Below are positions 1 through 12,600 of a DNA stretch of 64,000 nucleotides, in pieces; position 1 is the first letter of the stretch; every line of letters starts with the position of its first letter. Location: assembly GCA_014706295.1 (NCBI GenBank), contig JACSVZ010000009.1, forward strand, positions 33,602,268 to 33,666,267, written 5' to 3'. Under the pieces are notes generated by a model. The model saw only the letters and a list, made by a program, of their open reading frames with translations. It was not told the DNA's origin and did no database searches. This stretch comes from Lycocorax pyrrhopterus obiensis. Taxonomy: Eukaryota > Chordata > Aves > Passeriformes > Paradisaeidae. The position numbers were made by a program, and so were the translations under genes.

Positions 1-674
1 GAGAGCCAGAGGAGGTGCTTTAAGGTCTGCGACTGGCACCTGGAGCTGTTCGAGTGGGAGGTTTCGGGATGGGACAGGTGTGGGCTCGTCCCCGCCGCGG
101 GTGCTGAGGCGGGAGCCGAGGTTTGTGTCACCGCCCAGCACGGGCTGCAGCGCCGCAGCGTCCGCTGCCTGCAGAAACTGAACGGGACCGTGGTGTCCGG
201 CGACATCTGTGAGCATTTCAGCCCCCAGCCGCCCGCCGAGCAGGCCTGCCTGGTGCCCTGCCCGCGGGACTGCGTCGTGTCGCAGTTCTCCGGCTGGTCC
301 CCGTGCGGCACGGGCTGCGCCGAGAGCCTGCAGCACCGGACACGGGCGGTCATCGCTCCTCCGCTCTACGGGGGTGCCCCGTGCCCCAGTCTGGCGGAAT
401 CCAGAGCCTGCGGAGCTCCTGCCTGTCCCCTCGGCGAGGAGGAGCACGGCTACAGCCTCCGCGTGGGCCCGTGGGGCGAATGCCGGCTGCCCCATCCTAA
501 AGACGTGCAGCTGGCGGGGAGGACCATGCTGGATTTGGGTTCGGACGCTGGAGAGCGAAGCACATCCGGACTCGCCGGCTCTCATCCCCACCACCATGCC
601 GGGGAGGTGGAGATTGGCTACCAAACCAGGCAGGTCAGGTGTGTAAGGAGCGATGGAAAACATGCAGCGCTGAG
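1..674 (+). CDS. THSD7B: THSD7B coding exon (a), 5' edge outside window; TSP type-1 repeats 1 (end), 2, 3 and start of 4
   Basis: Reading frame 1 is open from base 1 to a GT donor at 675 (ag|gtaagg), 224 codons plus two bases of a split Ser codon. It begins inside the first TSP type-1 repeat (C6, C10 and W12 of the window frame). A second repeat covers about codons 18-87 (WEVSGW, CVTAQHGLQ, C70, C83, C87). A third covers 88-143 (DCVVSQFSGWSPC, LQHRTR, APPLYGG, C128, C137, C142). The start of a fourth follows (VGPWGEC at 155-161, IGYQTRQVRC near the end). There is one N-glycosylation sequon, NGT at 61-63. The family is extracellular or membrane-anchored, with tandem TSRs; THSD7A is the podocyte and endothelial paralogue. 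The match is to 7B: CPLGEEE and RAVIAPP are 7B-like, and the long Lys/Arg-rich insert of 7A in repeat 4 is absent. The signal peptide lies upstream, outside the window. Confidence 0.95.
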
Positions 675-3600
675 GTAAGGGTGATTCCTGCTCTGTTTCA
701 TCCCCACTGGATTGGTGTGATGGAGCACTGGCTCTGCCTGGCAGCGCCACAGTGAATGAGTCCTATTCTTGAGTTTTGAATGGAGTTTTTTATTAGTTTT
801 CTTTATGAACTTTTTCTTGATTTAATTCTTTTCTAGCGTATGTTGAAGATTTTGCATTCTTCTGCGATTTGTGACTATTTAATACATTTTATGTTTTTAA
901 TAATTCTCTTCTGGTTTGTGGGGGGTTTTTTGTTGTTTTGAGGAAATGGAATTATACATCACTTTGTGCTGTTGCTGGGCCCTGGCTGTGGGAGAGGGAG
1001 GTTTCATTCTCAGTCATGTACTGCATATATTTGGTAGAAGAGGCTGAGATTGCATCAGCTTAAACTCCTTCATTCTTACAAATCAATACAGGATAAAATA
1101 AGTCTGAAAAGTTTGGCCTTGTGAATATGCTAGAAGGTATGTTTTGGAAAGAAATCAGTGAGAACCTGGGATTGTCATCCTTATTGAGGAGCCTTCCTGT
1201 CTGGGTGTAACTTGGGTGCTGGTACAGGGTAGGTGACTGGCATGCCCATCTTTGATAGAGGTTGTTGATTTCTGTCCTTATCTAATGTTTTATCTAATGA
1301 TTTCTCTTGGTCTATATAGGTTGCTTTGCTGTAATTCAAATGTGAAGGTTACAGTAATGTGCAGCAAATAATGGAAAGATTTATTCTTTCTATTTCTCAC
1401 ATTTAAATTTAAGCGGAGCTCTGCTGTTTGACTTCAGGTTGGATTTGGGCAGGTGCCAGTAGCTACAGATGAATGATGAATTGATTGACTTCTGAGAAAG
1501 TCAGAATTTCTGGAGATCTTACTGTGTTCTGTTTTTCAAGAATATTAGAAGTTCTTGAAAAATCCTGCTCTTGAATTTTGCAGAAATCAATGTGTTTCTC
1601 AGTAATCCATAGCTCCTGGCACCTGCACAAACTCAAATGGTAGAGAGAAGGGGTTATGTTACATCCAATTCTCTACTCCTGTTAATTTCTGCAGTGTTTT
1701 TGCACACATACTGAGGTGAAAATATGAATTCTAACCTTTTTCTTACCCACTTCTATTACACCCATAGCCAAGAATGGAGTATTTTTTTATCAGCTGGAAA
1801 AAAGTCAGGCTTTGTGAACTGTTCCAGCAGTTTCTAACGTCTTGACTTTATTACTCGTCTCTAAATATATGCTGATTCTAAATATACAGATTTTATGCTC
1901 ATGTAGCTGCTTGACTTTAATGGAGTCACTTGTGATATATTCCACAGTGTGACCAGCAGCAGGTTTATGTCTGTTAACACTTGTTAGCTTTCTCCTGCCT
2001 CTTGTATCTCATTCCTTATCAGAGGCTCTGGGAGGGGGATCTTGATTTTGTTAAAATTTCACTTGCTCTCACAATCACTGCTATATTTGCTCTAAGAATG
2101 GAAAAGGAAACTTTCTATGAATGTTTTCTCTTCTGTGTTATACATTGGATTTCTGGATGACAGAAAAGGTGCCGAGGGTGCTGGGAGCTTTAGTTTTAGT
2201 GACTATCCCTGATGGAGCTGTCTTCTTGTTCCTTTCTGGGTTTTTTGCTGATCCAGCCCCATTTTTGGGAGTGTACAGCTCCATTAGCCACCTCCTGGCA
2301 GTCTTTTTCTGCTGAGCTTGTGTCTCAGTTTTACTGCAGAGCTGGGCCTGACCTGTCCTTTACTCTTACTCCAAATGCAAGAGCAAAGCCCATTGATTGA
2401 GTAGAGGAGAAAAGGTCATGCCATGTTTACAGCATCCAGACACTCACACACTTTTCCGTTCTCCTTTTGGACCTAAAATTCAAAGCTAAAAATCCAGCCC
2501 AAAATCCAATCCGTGTTTAGTTCCAGGGCTGGAGTGTCACAGATATCAAATGCTCCTGACAATGACTCCCTTTGAGCATCCCCTGGTAGTGTCCTCCTCG
2601 TTTTGTTGTGCAGCAGATTTGCTGCCATTCTTCTGAAGAGCGGGCCCGATCTTACAGATGTTGCTTTACAACAGCGATGGTATTTTGGCTACTGATAAAG
2701 AAGAGGAAATGCATTTGCATAACCCTGTAGTGGGGACTGGCAGGCAGCCAAGTGTCTGCTGTAAACCAGCAAAGAAGGGCCTTGTTTGTGCTCCTGAATG
2801 TTCCTGGCCAGCATTTCTCATTTCTACTAACACTGCTAAGCAAGCACCACTGTAAATTAAACTTCTGGAAAACTGAGGCAAGAAACAGGAATATCCCAAG
2901 ATGTGCTTTAACAGCATGCTCAGAGCTGCTGGTCTGCCAGGGCTTGGCCATCACCTGCCTTCCACCACTGCCCAGTTCTTGCAGGTCACAGGAGTGGTCA
3001 GCTAACCACCACCAAGGGCCACCAGGAGGAGAGGGGCCATGTCCTCATCCTGCCTCCTAATTTATAATGAAATGGCAAAGATGCCTAATTTATTACCAAG
3101 GTTGTTTAAATTACTGGTGTCTGATTGCAGGGCTGTAAAGAGGAATTACTTGGAGAGGAGCATAAGCTTGTGGAAGACTGGACGAGCTGTGTCAGGGAAA
3201 CAGAGCTGGGGATGTTTTTGATAAAATATCTTTTCAGTCTGGAGGTCCCACATTTCTCAAAAGGGAAGGAAAAGGGACAAAGGAAGAGGAAAGGGAGGGA
3301 CAGACCTTTTTGAAAACACCTGAAATGACAGCAGTTGAACAGCAGAACATCAATAGGCTTTGAGAAAGGTCCACTTTTGCTCAGAAACGATCTTGGTGTA
3401 GAAACGTTATATTCATGAAAATAAAAGGAATAACATCAAAATAGAATGATGTTATGGATTTGATTTGAACCTTTTGAAGACTTTCTTTATTTGAAAAGTT
3501 GAAATTTTTTTCGTACTATTTCAGAGAGAATTCAGGTTTCATTTTAGTTCAGAAAAATGTTTCAGTTTTGCTTTAAGTCTTACATCCAATAACAGATTCA

Positions 3601-4582
3601 AACATAAGCACTTCCATGCATTAAAAAAATATAAATCTCTGAAAAAGATGCAAGAAATGAATGTGATGGAATTTCTGCTCTTTTTGGTTTCCTGTCTTGT
3701 CACAGTTGTAAAAATCTACAGAATTATGACACAAAGGCACTTGAGTTTCTTCCTTTGTTTTTTTTTTTTGGGAAGAAAAAAAAAGGTTGTTTAGGTTAGA
3801 CACTAAATTGCAGTTTAGTAAAATAAATGTGCATAGTTAGACATCGAAATCCTAAATAAATTTAATCCCATTTTCTAACCTGGTGTGTGCGCTCAACTAA
3901 GCATACTGAGAAGTTAAAGTCAGGAACAAACAGTTATAAAGCATTTTTTTATTATTGTTATTTGCATTAGGACTCTTTTATGTACATATTTCTTAAACTC
4001 TTCATTCAGTGTGTAAGATGACAACAGTGATATAATAGAGTTGGATTTGGGTTTCTGTTTACTTTGCCTTTGTAAGTGAAAATTCAGGTCAAACTCAGTC
4101 AAGGGACAACCCATCTGTCAAGGCAGAGGTGGAGCAGCATTCAACTCTTTTGTTTGCCTCTGTAATTTAAATTTCCATTATCCATTTCCTAGTGGATTGT
4201 GCTTAACCACTTTGCTGTTGCACATTTTTAGGAAAAAAATATTTGCAGTTTCAGTGTTGACATTCTTCTGTTCTCTGGATGAATACAAAGTTCTGCAGTC
4301 CGGAGGTGAAAATGCTGTGCTGTAAAATGCTATTTGATGGTTGTGATTCCGATCTGGGAGAGGAATTCTATGTTCACATTCCTCCTGGCAGATGTCGGAA
4401 TCAAGCCTCAGTGCTCAGGCTTGAAAACAAGTCCCTGAGCTGTTGGAGAAGGAGGATATTTTCTTTTCTAATGTTCTTTTCAGAAGTTTTGTCTCTCATT
4501 TCTTTTCCTTTTATTTAAAAGCACAAGAAACAAAGGAGCAGTGATGGCTTTTTTCATTTCCATGAGTAACATTTTGGTGGTC

Positions 4583-4744
4583 AGGCATGGGAATAGGCTG
4601 CTCGGGGATGGTTCCAAAGGTGTGTGGATGTGGCACTTGGGGACATGGTTTAGTGGCAGACCTGGCAGTGCTGGGTTGATGGTTGGACTCGATGATCTTA
4701 GAGATCTTTTCCAACCTTAACGATTCTGTGGTTCGATGATTTTA
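4583..4744 (+). mobile_element. CR1 LINE 3' end fragment
   Basis: The segment carries the characteristic avian CR1 tail: gggaataggctgctc, gtgtggatgtggcacttggg, gacatggtttagtggcagac, ggttggactcgatgatctta and ttttccaacctta. It ends in a degenerate copy of the ATTCTATG-type terminal repeat (attctgtggttcgatgat). An internal part between the first two blocks is shortened. It is 5' truncated, as is usual for CR1, and has no coding capacity left. Confidence 0.9.
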
Positions 4745-7700
4745 GAAGTGGTGCCCAATAATAACTGTTTTTTCTCCTGTTGCCAGACTGTGCTGGGAGG
4801 CAGCTGCCTCTGTAGCCCCAAGACCTCAGAGTCTGCCAAGGTAGTGCAAATGTAAGCCAGCATTAATTTTAATTAAAACAGAGGATCTGATGCATTAAGT
4901 TCTGGAAACACCAAAACTTAGACATCTTTTCTGAAGCTTCTTTGGGTTGTAGGTTTCCCAGTTCCCTTTCCCTCAGGTCAGTTGTATGGCAGGCAAATAT
5001 TCCCCATCTTCCCCACCCTGGTGCAGAAGGGGCCGATGTTTCGTCTGCCAAAGAAACCTCTGCTGCACAGATTGAGTATGTGGTGTCCAAAATAGCCCTG
5101 GCAGCCCTTGAGGACCCTAAAAATACATTAGGTATTCTCAAAAGTGTGCCTGTTAACATTGGTTGCCAGTTTCTAAGGCACATAAGTGCTTTGATGCTGT
5201 TGGAAACATGGCAAGACTGTCCACTGTGAGACCTTAATATTATTGGCCAAGTGCAAAGAGTAGGTAGTGTGTATTCCAGCAGCCTGTAGGGGTGGGTCCT
5301 TCATTACAGAGTAGGAGGCACTGCTAAAAAAGAGAAAAAAAAGGAAATGGGTTGTTAACTTAGCTCACTTCAGGATTGTCTTGCTCTGCAGCACGAGGGT
5401 TTGAACATGAGTTCCCTGGTCAGGCATGACACTTCCCAGGAGCCTTCCCAAGCTGCTGGGGGAGAGCCTGGCTGTGGAAGTGGTACCCTGTGTTTCTGGT
5501 GCTGCCTCTGTAGCAGCAGCACGGCCATGGTGACAGCTTCTCAGTGTGTCCAATTGCTTTGCAGATGATCCTTTCAGTGTGAAAGGTTTAACAATAACCA
5601 GCTGTCTCATCCTGTAATGTGAGGAAGTGCATTCACCTGTGGTTCTGAATGCCTTGGTACAGTTGGGAAAGGAATCCAGGGGTGACTCCTGTGCTGTGCC
5701 CAACCTGATTTACTGGTGCACAGCTCCTGGGTGGTGTTGCTCCTTTTTCCAGCTGATGGACCTGTTCCCACTCATTCCCGTGTGGTGGATGTGACGGCTC
5801 TGTGACTGCAGGGCATGTAGCACAGGCTGTTGGAAAATGTGCTATTATTGGTGAGTTACTTTCTTTCCAGAGCAGGAAGGTGCTGTGGTTCAGCTCGGGG
5901 CTGCACAATTCCTGTGTCTCGTGGGTGTTTGTGCCTGGAGATGGAGCAGACGGGCAGTGCTGCTCCATGAAGTGACACAGCCGCGGGGATGTGGAGCTGC
6001 ACAGTCGGGGTGGTACCAGGGCTGCTTTCCCTTCTCCTCTGCTGTTCTGCTCCAGGACTCTGGGAGTGTGAGAGGCATGAGTAGGTTTCCTTTGGTTTAG
6101 TGTTTTGTGTTTCTTTAATAAGTGGTTTATTGCCCTTCAGCACACAAGAGGCTCAGAGGGCACTGTGCCACTTGAGCGAGCTGGGCTCCGTGCCGCTGCT
6201 GGCTGCTCACTAATGGATCTATCCTACGCCGCAGGCACCGCAGCGTGGGCTGGGAAACGATTCTGCGGTTTTACAGTGTCAATCCAAGCATGTAACATAG
6301 AAAAAAGCATCAGTTGTGTAAGTACTCTACTATATCACAGTTACCAGATCGACCCCCAAGTAGAAGATCTAACCTGAGACATTAATATGTCAAAAATCAG
6401 TTTAAAAACAGGACTGATACAGTACCTCCTGTCCCCAAGACCTCCTTCCTGTCCCTGCTGGTTTGGATACAGCCACAGCAGCACAAATCTGTGTCTGGTT
6501 TGCAGCCTCAGATCAATGAGTGTCTCGCAGGTCTGGGCTTTATCTGTATTAGATCGTCCTAAATACATCTGCGACATGAAAGCCTGTGTCTGAATTTCAT
6601 GCAAAAGAGTGTTTTTACATTTGTCTTTGTGTTGTTCGGTGTCACAATTAATTTGACTTGGAGCCTCTGAGTGAGTAGGTACAAGTTAATTAATTTTCTT
6701 TCTGTTCAGCAGTTGCTTGTAATTCTCCCTCAAAAGCCTACTTGAGCAGGATGGAAATTGCCAGCTCCATGTCTCATTCACCTTGAGGTCAACAAAGTTA
6801 GCATCTTGCCTTTTATAGCAGGAGCAGTGGGGGGATTTTCAGGGAAAGAAACAGCTATTCAGCCTTTGGCAAAGGCTTTTGCCAGTGCAAGGGTGGTTTC
6901 TGGGCAGGGATGACTTTCCCAGACAGAGTGTTGGCACACGTTTGAGAAGCCATTAGGGGAGTTACTGGAGGTATTGTTTGGCTAAGGACTGGGACTGGCA
7001 AAGTTCATTTGAATGAAGACTAACCATATTTCTAAAGGCCACATTTTGTTTGGTGTTTCACTAAAGATCAGGCAGGACTAAAATCTCTTTTACAGTGGTG
7101 CAACCCCAAAAGTGGGTTTTGCTTTTTGCACTGTATCTGAATGGGGAGTTTGAATCGCCTTTTAAAATGTAAGATCAGTTACCCCCCCATTCTGTGTTCT
7201 TAGATAAACTCAAGTTTTCTGGTACTATCAGTTAGGACAGTGTCTCTTATGTGCTACTGTTTTATCTACTCAAAATCAGGAATTACTATTTTTTGTTAAT
7301 GTTGTGGCATGGGAGGCTCCCCTGTTGAAAAAGTATTAAAAGGGAAATAAAGTGACCGTTCATGTGACCGCACCTAACCTAATGTTCCCAAAAAAGACTC
7401 AAAATCCCTGGGTTAGTAAGTACATATGTAAGATTATTACTTTTCAGACCTTGCTTCAGTAGTACTGACGTTTTGTACCTGAGACAGCTTTGCAATCAGT
7501 TGCATTTGACTTGTAACAAAGAAATGAGACATGTTTTTCAATTATAAACAAGAATAGTTTCATTTTGAGGGGGCTGCATCACAGACTGCTGATACTTTTT
7601 GAAGTTGTTTAAATAAACCTCAGTAAATTCATCTTCACAGCACCTGTGGGATTACTGGGTTTTATTCTGGTTGAAGAAACTGAGACAAAAAATTGTTACA

Positions 7701-8396
7701 GCTTTTTTTTTGTTTTACTTTGAAGTACAAATAGAAGCCACTAAGTGCTGTGTTTTGCTGGTGGCTGAGGGTCTAGTCAAACTTGATGTCAATGGGAATA
7801 TTCCTGTTGACCCTTGTGAAAAGGGGACGAATTTCTAGACTAGAGGAGCAGGTGAATGCCCTTTATCTTCTCTGCTCCCCCCATGAGGCTGCCCAGCAAT
7901 CCTGACATGACTGCCCCAGCCTGTTTTCTGTAGAGGGAGGTAGGTTGGTCAGACTGTGAGTTATAGCAGGAGAGGTAATGGCTGCTTCCCTGGCAGCAGC
8001 TCTGGATTTCACACCTTTTAAGTGTGCCTGTGTTTGCTCCTTACAGTTGGCAAAAGCTTGACCACAAGCAGCTGGAGGCTGGAGAAGAAAAATTAGAGTT
8101 CACACTGAGTTTATCAGGTGTGGTCTTAATTTCAGAGGCCAGTTTACATTGTCCATGTAACACTATGCAGAAGTCAAAAAGTCTTGTTTTCTTTTCTCCT
8201 GGTGATTGCATTTTTCTGCATTTTATTTTTTTTTTTGCCCCGTCCTGTCCTTCCTGATGCTTCAGGGGTGCCTCTGCTCATACATCCCTCAGTCCTCTTT
8301 CAAGATATGCTTTACTACTCTGTTATCTCATCTATCCAAGGTTTTTGAGAAAAGAAAGGTTTTTCTCCCATTTTGGGGGAGGAGAGGTGACCTTCT

Positions 8397-8490
8397 AGAA
8401 TCACAGAATGGTTTGGGTTGGAATGGACCTAAAATATCACATAGTTCCAGCCCTTCTACCTTGGGCAGGGACACCTTCCACCAGAACAGC
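8397..8490 (-). mobile_element. CR1 LINE 3' end fragment, reverse orientation
   Basis: On the plus strand it reads agaatcacagaatggtttgg, gttggaatggaccta, then atagttccagccc and gggcagggacaccttccacc. This is the reverse complement of the CR1 3' tail. It is short (about 95 bp) and diverged, especially around aaaatatcac and after ccagaacag. Its upstream (5') end is truncated. Confidence 0.88.
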
Positions 8491-8980
8491 TTTCTGAGCA
8501 GGAGAGCCATCAGCTGGCTGAGACAGAAGTGGAGGAGCAAGGAAGGATGTGGGCCTTAGTCTGAAGGTTTGTCTTCTCTCAGAAGTATTTGCTGCATTTG
8601 CCATATTTGCTAAGTTGTGAAAAGATACTGCATGTTTGGAACTCTTCAAAAATTTATTCTGGGACTTTGTATCTTGATACCAAATCTCATCAGTTGGTAG
8701 CCCTTAGAATTTGGTTTGCCATTGTATTTGGCCTAGGGCGCTATCTCGATATGTTACAGAATGAATGAGATCATGTCCTGATGTCAGCAGGAGTAACTGA
8801 GTCCCACAATCCAGCCCCAGTTGCAGCATTCCTGGGTCTCTGGTGGTGTGTCAGGTTGGAAAACCCTCTGACCTTGTTTGACAGCACGTTTGATAACAGC
8901 CTCATGGAACCGAGACCTTTCTTATTACTGTGGGACTAATTATCTTTTAAAAGAGTAGAGTTGCTCAGCAGGATATGCTG

Positions 8981-9023
8981 ACGGATGGATGGACGGACGG
9001 ATGGATGGATGGATGGATGGATG
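8981..9023. repeat. GGAT/GGAC tetranucleotide microsatellite
   Basis: About ten units of ggat interrupted by two or three ggac units (ggacggac near 8991-8998). It ends at gatgacgtct. The purer run is at 9000-9023. Confidence 0.95.
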
Positions 9024-9398
9024 ACGTCTAGTCCTGTGTACGGGATGTTGGAATGGTTACCAGTAGCAGTATTTCTCCTAGGCTTAGATTTTATTTTCCA
9101 TACAGGACAAATAGTGAAATTCTAACTACACAGGAGCAAATATAATGCCTTGTGCATCTGTTTTAGCCCAAGATAAATGAAATACGTTATTTACAAACTA
9201 TTCAGCATGCAAGTTTGCACCCAGAGCTCGTTGGAAATGTGTTAGATGCCCTGCATTAGAACTTGTCTTATCTCCATTGCACTGGTGTTGATGTAGATCT
9301 GATTGAACGACCATGGATTTCTTCCTGGGGAGTTTGGCTTGAAAAAGAAATTTATTAAGCAAGACCTCCTCAGCTGTTGTACCGTGTTCTTACCGCAG

Positions 9399-9650
9399 CC
9401 TCTGCCTGCAAGACCCCGTCCCTGTGACCTCCAGGTCCTGCGTCATCCCCAAGGACTGCGCCCCGTCCGAGTGGTCCCCGTGGAGCCCCTGCTCGCGCAC
9501 CTGCGGCTGGGGCAGCCTCGCCCCGGGGCTCCGGAGCCGGCGCCGCAGCGTGCGGAGCGTGGCCGTGGGCGCCGGGAGGCCGTGCCCGGAGCTGGAAGAG
9601 AGGGAAGCGTGCGGCGCAGGAGGGAACGCACCGCTGCAGCCCTGCCCCAG
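9399..9650 (+). CDS. THSD7B: THSD7B coding exon (b), end of TSR 4 and TSR 5
   Basis: The exon runs from an acceptor at ...ttaccgcag to the donor gtatgg at 9651. Its first base completes the Ser codon left by the previous exon, giving S-L-C-L-Q-D as expected for the family. It then reads SCVIPKDC, followed by a canonical TSR core SEWSPWSPCSRTC. The two Trp in WSPW are the usual C-mannosylation pattern. The rest is basic strands (LRSRRRSVRSV), CPELEEREAC and CPR. It ends after two bases of an Arg codon (phase 2). Composition is extreme: 97 of 120 bases in 9481-9600 are G or C, against 15 of 60 in the intron at 9781-9840. The frame also shows open shadows on both strands because GC-rich sequence lacks stops. 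These are not separate genes. Confidence 0.95.
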
Positions 9651-12600
9651 GTATGGCCAGAGCTTCCAGCCCGGGTTTTGGAAGTAACGAAGCCCCTGCA
9701 GATCCCCCCTGCTCTGTCTGTGCGTGCAGAGGGTCGCATGTGGTGCTTTCTCTGTGTCTGAGAGATCATCGATTTGGTCATTGTTAACTACAATTAGTGG
9801 TGTTATTTATTGTTACTACTACTCTTTTAATTGTTGCTATTTTCATTAGTCCTAACGAAAATATATTTAGAAATAATATACAGTTATGTATATACAGTTA
9901 TATATAGAAATAAATTTGAATTACACCCAGTACGGGGTACATTTTCATGTTTTAAAAACTGAGAGCAGTTGCTCTTGTTCTCTGAAAGGGCTTTTGTACT
10001 GATTGCTGTTTCAGAGAATTTCCTCAGCTGCACAGAGACTGGGCAGGTCTCCACGGCTGGGCTTTTATTGGCTTTGAAATTGTATTTTTTACATAAGATT
10101 TAATGATTCCTCTTCATCTCCCCATTAAGAAGTCCCAGTCTTGCTTGAGGAAAATGGGAACTGCTCGGAGGTAATAGCTTGGACTTTACTCAGCTTCCCT
10201 CTGGGTGCTTCTTGAAATGGGAAACCGAGAGTTTGCTTGGTTTGTGGCATGAAGGAGAGGATCTCACCTTTCTGGTCTGCAAGCCCATGCCATTATGCTT
10301 GTCCAGGCTAACAGAGGAGATTGATAGTGTGCTTTGCAAAGAAAATAAAATGCTGCTTGATTTTTCGTGTGACATGTTCTGAGATTGACTGTAAAATGCT
10401 TTGGGATTGATAGAATTTTATATGCATGCAGACAAATCTCCCTGTCTGTGAATGAGTGTGTTTAATAGGAGATCTGTTCAGTGCTCAAGTCATGGGTTTC
10501 TGGGGCTTTTGCCAGATTCTGCCAAAACCTTCTATAAAGCCTTCGCAAGATACATTTCTTAGGAAGGTGTCACCTGTAAAAGTGTCTCTGTATCACTGGG
10601 CTCATTCAAAATCAAATGCTGATCATTTTTATGCACCCTGCTAGCAGAAGAGAGGAAGTATAAAAAAAAAAATTCTGTTGCTTGATTACATCCTACGGAA
10701 AGGCTCTTACAGAGTGATTTTTGCTTCTGCCCAAGCGCACATCAATTTCAAAGACAATAGATTAACACATTGTCTTGCTGATTTTGTACAGGAGCGTGGG
10801 TGCAGGTGACACCTGATTGGGGGAGAGTGGCTGGAAGTTAATCAGGCAGTGAACAGACATGGGTCTGTCCCTGGTTTCTCACTTCCCCATTTTGACATTG
10901 CACTGTATTGAAGGGCAAATGGTTGTGTAGAGCCAGGAGAGCCCAAAAGGTGAGAACCTGCGTAACACTGATAATTTTTTGGAGGTGCCTCTCGCTCTGT
11001 AGAAGAAAATCTGTTGTTCTTTCAGTGTATTGCTGCTATGCCCAGGTTTTCGTGAGCCTGTGAACTCTGAAACCTTCCCCATCCTGTTACCCCCTCCCTG
11101 CCTTGAGGCAACACCTCCGGGGCAGTATCTGCATGAGTGAGGATGAGCTGCCTAATGTGCTAGCTCAGAAAAATGACATTAAACTTGCTGGTTAATAGAG
11201 CCACTTAACTGAAAATATTAAAAAGTACAACTCTTGTATTTAGTTAATTGTTATTTCCAGGGATGTACTATCTCAAAATGCAGGTGGTAGGCTATGACCT
11301 TCTCACACTGTGCAGAAGAATTTTACAGCAGTGCCTGGTTACTAGACTTTGATTGATTCACTCAGTATAAAGAAACAAGTGAGAATGAAAATCCGTTATG
11401 TTGCAGTATGTGCTGTGGGTTAACTGGATGTAAGGCTGTGGGGACCAGGATTTTGTATTAATGAACAGAAGTCAAGAATGTATGTTATTTAGGTTTTAGC
11501 AGCTGATAGAGGATACTATTGGGCCATGTTTCAGTTTGTAGCCTGGTGATTTGGTGTTGGTCCTTGGGAACTGGTGACTGAGCTACTGGAAATAGCTCAG
11601 ATTGGAAAGCAGCAGCTTTCAGGCATAGAGAGATGTAGTGTTAATCCTGTGAAATAATAGAAGAAACCTGAGATGCTCCTATTCTCCTTATTTGACCACA
11701 TTCTAATTGCAGGGTAATACCTAAAAAGATTATGCTTTTTTTCCCCCTTAAATATATGCCACTTCATCTGTGGTTTGCTGAGGCTTACCAAACAATGATC
11801 TTTTCTTTCTTCCCCTTACAAGAAGATGATGAATTTAAGGAGCTTCAGTAGCAGAAATAAAAGGTGCTCTCCTTCATTTGTCTGGTCTCAACACAAATCA
11901 CTCCTCCTTTTTTGCTGTTTGCCTAATCAGATTAGTTTTTAAATCCTTTAAGGTGAGACTCCTGTTTACTTCCCCAGTTCCTAGAAGTCTTCTCTTCACT
12001 ATTTTTAGGTTGATTTGGAAACAAGTAGTCTTTCCTTTAGCTTTTTTTTAGGGCAGGAATTTTCCAAAGCATGCTCCAGCCACAGCAAAGAAAATGGGCT
12101 AGGACATAGACCAGAACAAGTCGCTGAGCAGAAGGAATGGGATTAGGAAGAGATTAATATTACGTTTAGAAGAATATTAGGAAGAAATTCTTCATTGTGT
12201 GAGGGTGGTGAGGCCCTGGCACAGGTTGCCCAGAGAAGCTGTGGCTGCCCCAACCCTGGAAATGTCCAAGGCCAGGTTGAACAGGGCTTGAAGCAACCTG
12301 GGATAGTGAAAGGTGTTCCTGCCCATTGCAGGGTGTTGGAATGAGATGATCTTCAAGGTCCCTTCCAACCCCATCTGTGATTTTATGATTTTCTAGAGGC
12401 TGGTTTTTAATGCAGGGGCAGAGAGCACCCCATGACTGGATAAAGGTGTGTAGTGTGGGCTGCATCCACTGACATAAAAAAGCAGCAGCTAAAGAGGTAG
12501 CACTTGCAGAGTTGTACTCCACAGAGAGAGGTGGGTGAAGTTATATTCCAGTCTCCTAAAAGGACCCAGAGATGACAAAAATACTTTAAGCCTCAGACCT

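Larger units (their letters stand above)
675..9398 (+). other. THSD7B: THSD7B intron between coding exons a and b
   Basis: This is an 8.7-kb AT-rich intron with a GT donor at 675 and an AG acceptor ending at 9398. I recognise a CR1 tail at about 4583-4744 (plus strand), a CR1 tail at about 8397-8490 (minus strand) and a GGAT microsatellite at 8981-9023. The rest shows only short homopolymer runs and scattered short open frames without protein character. I see no further gene. Confidence 0.9.
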
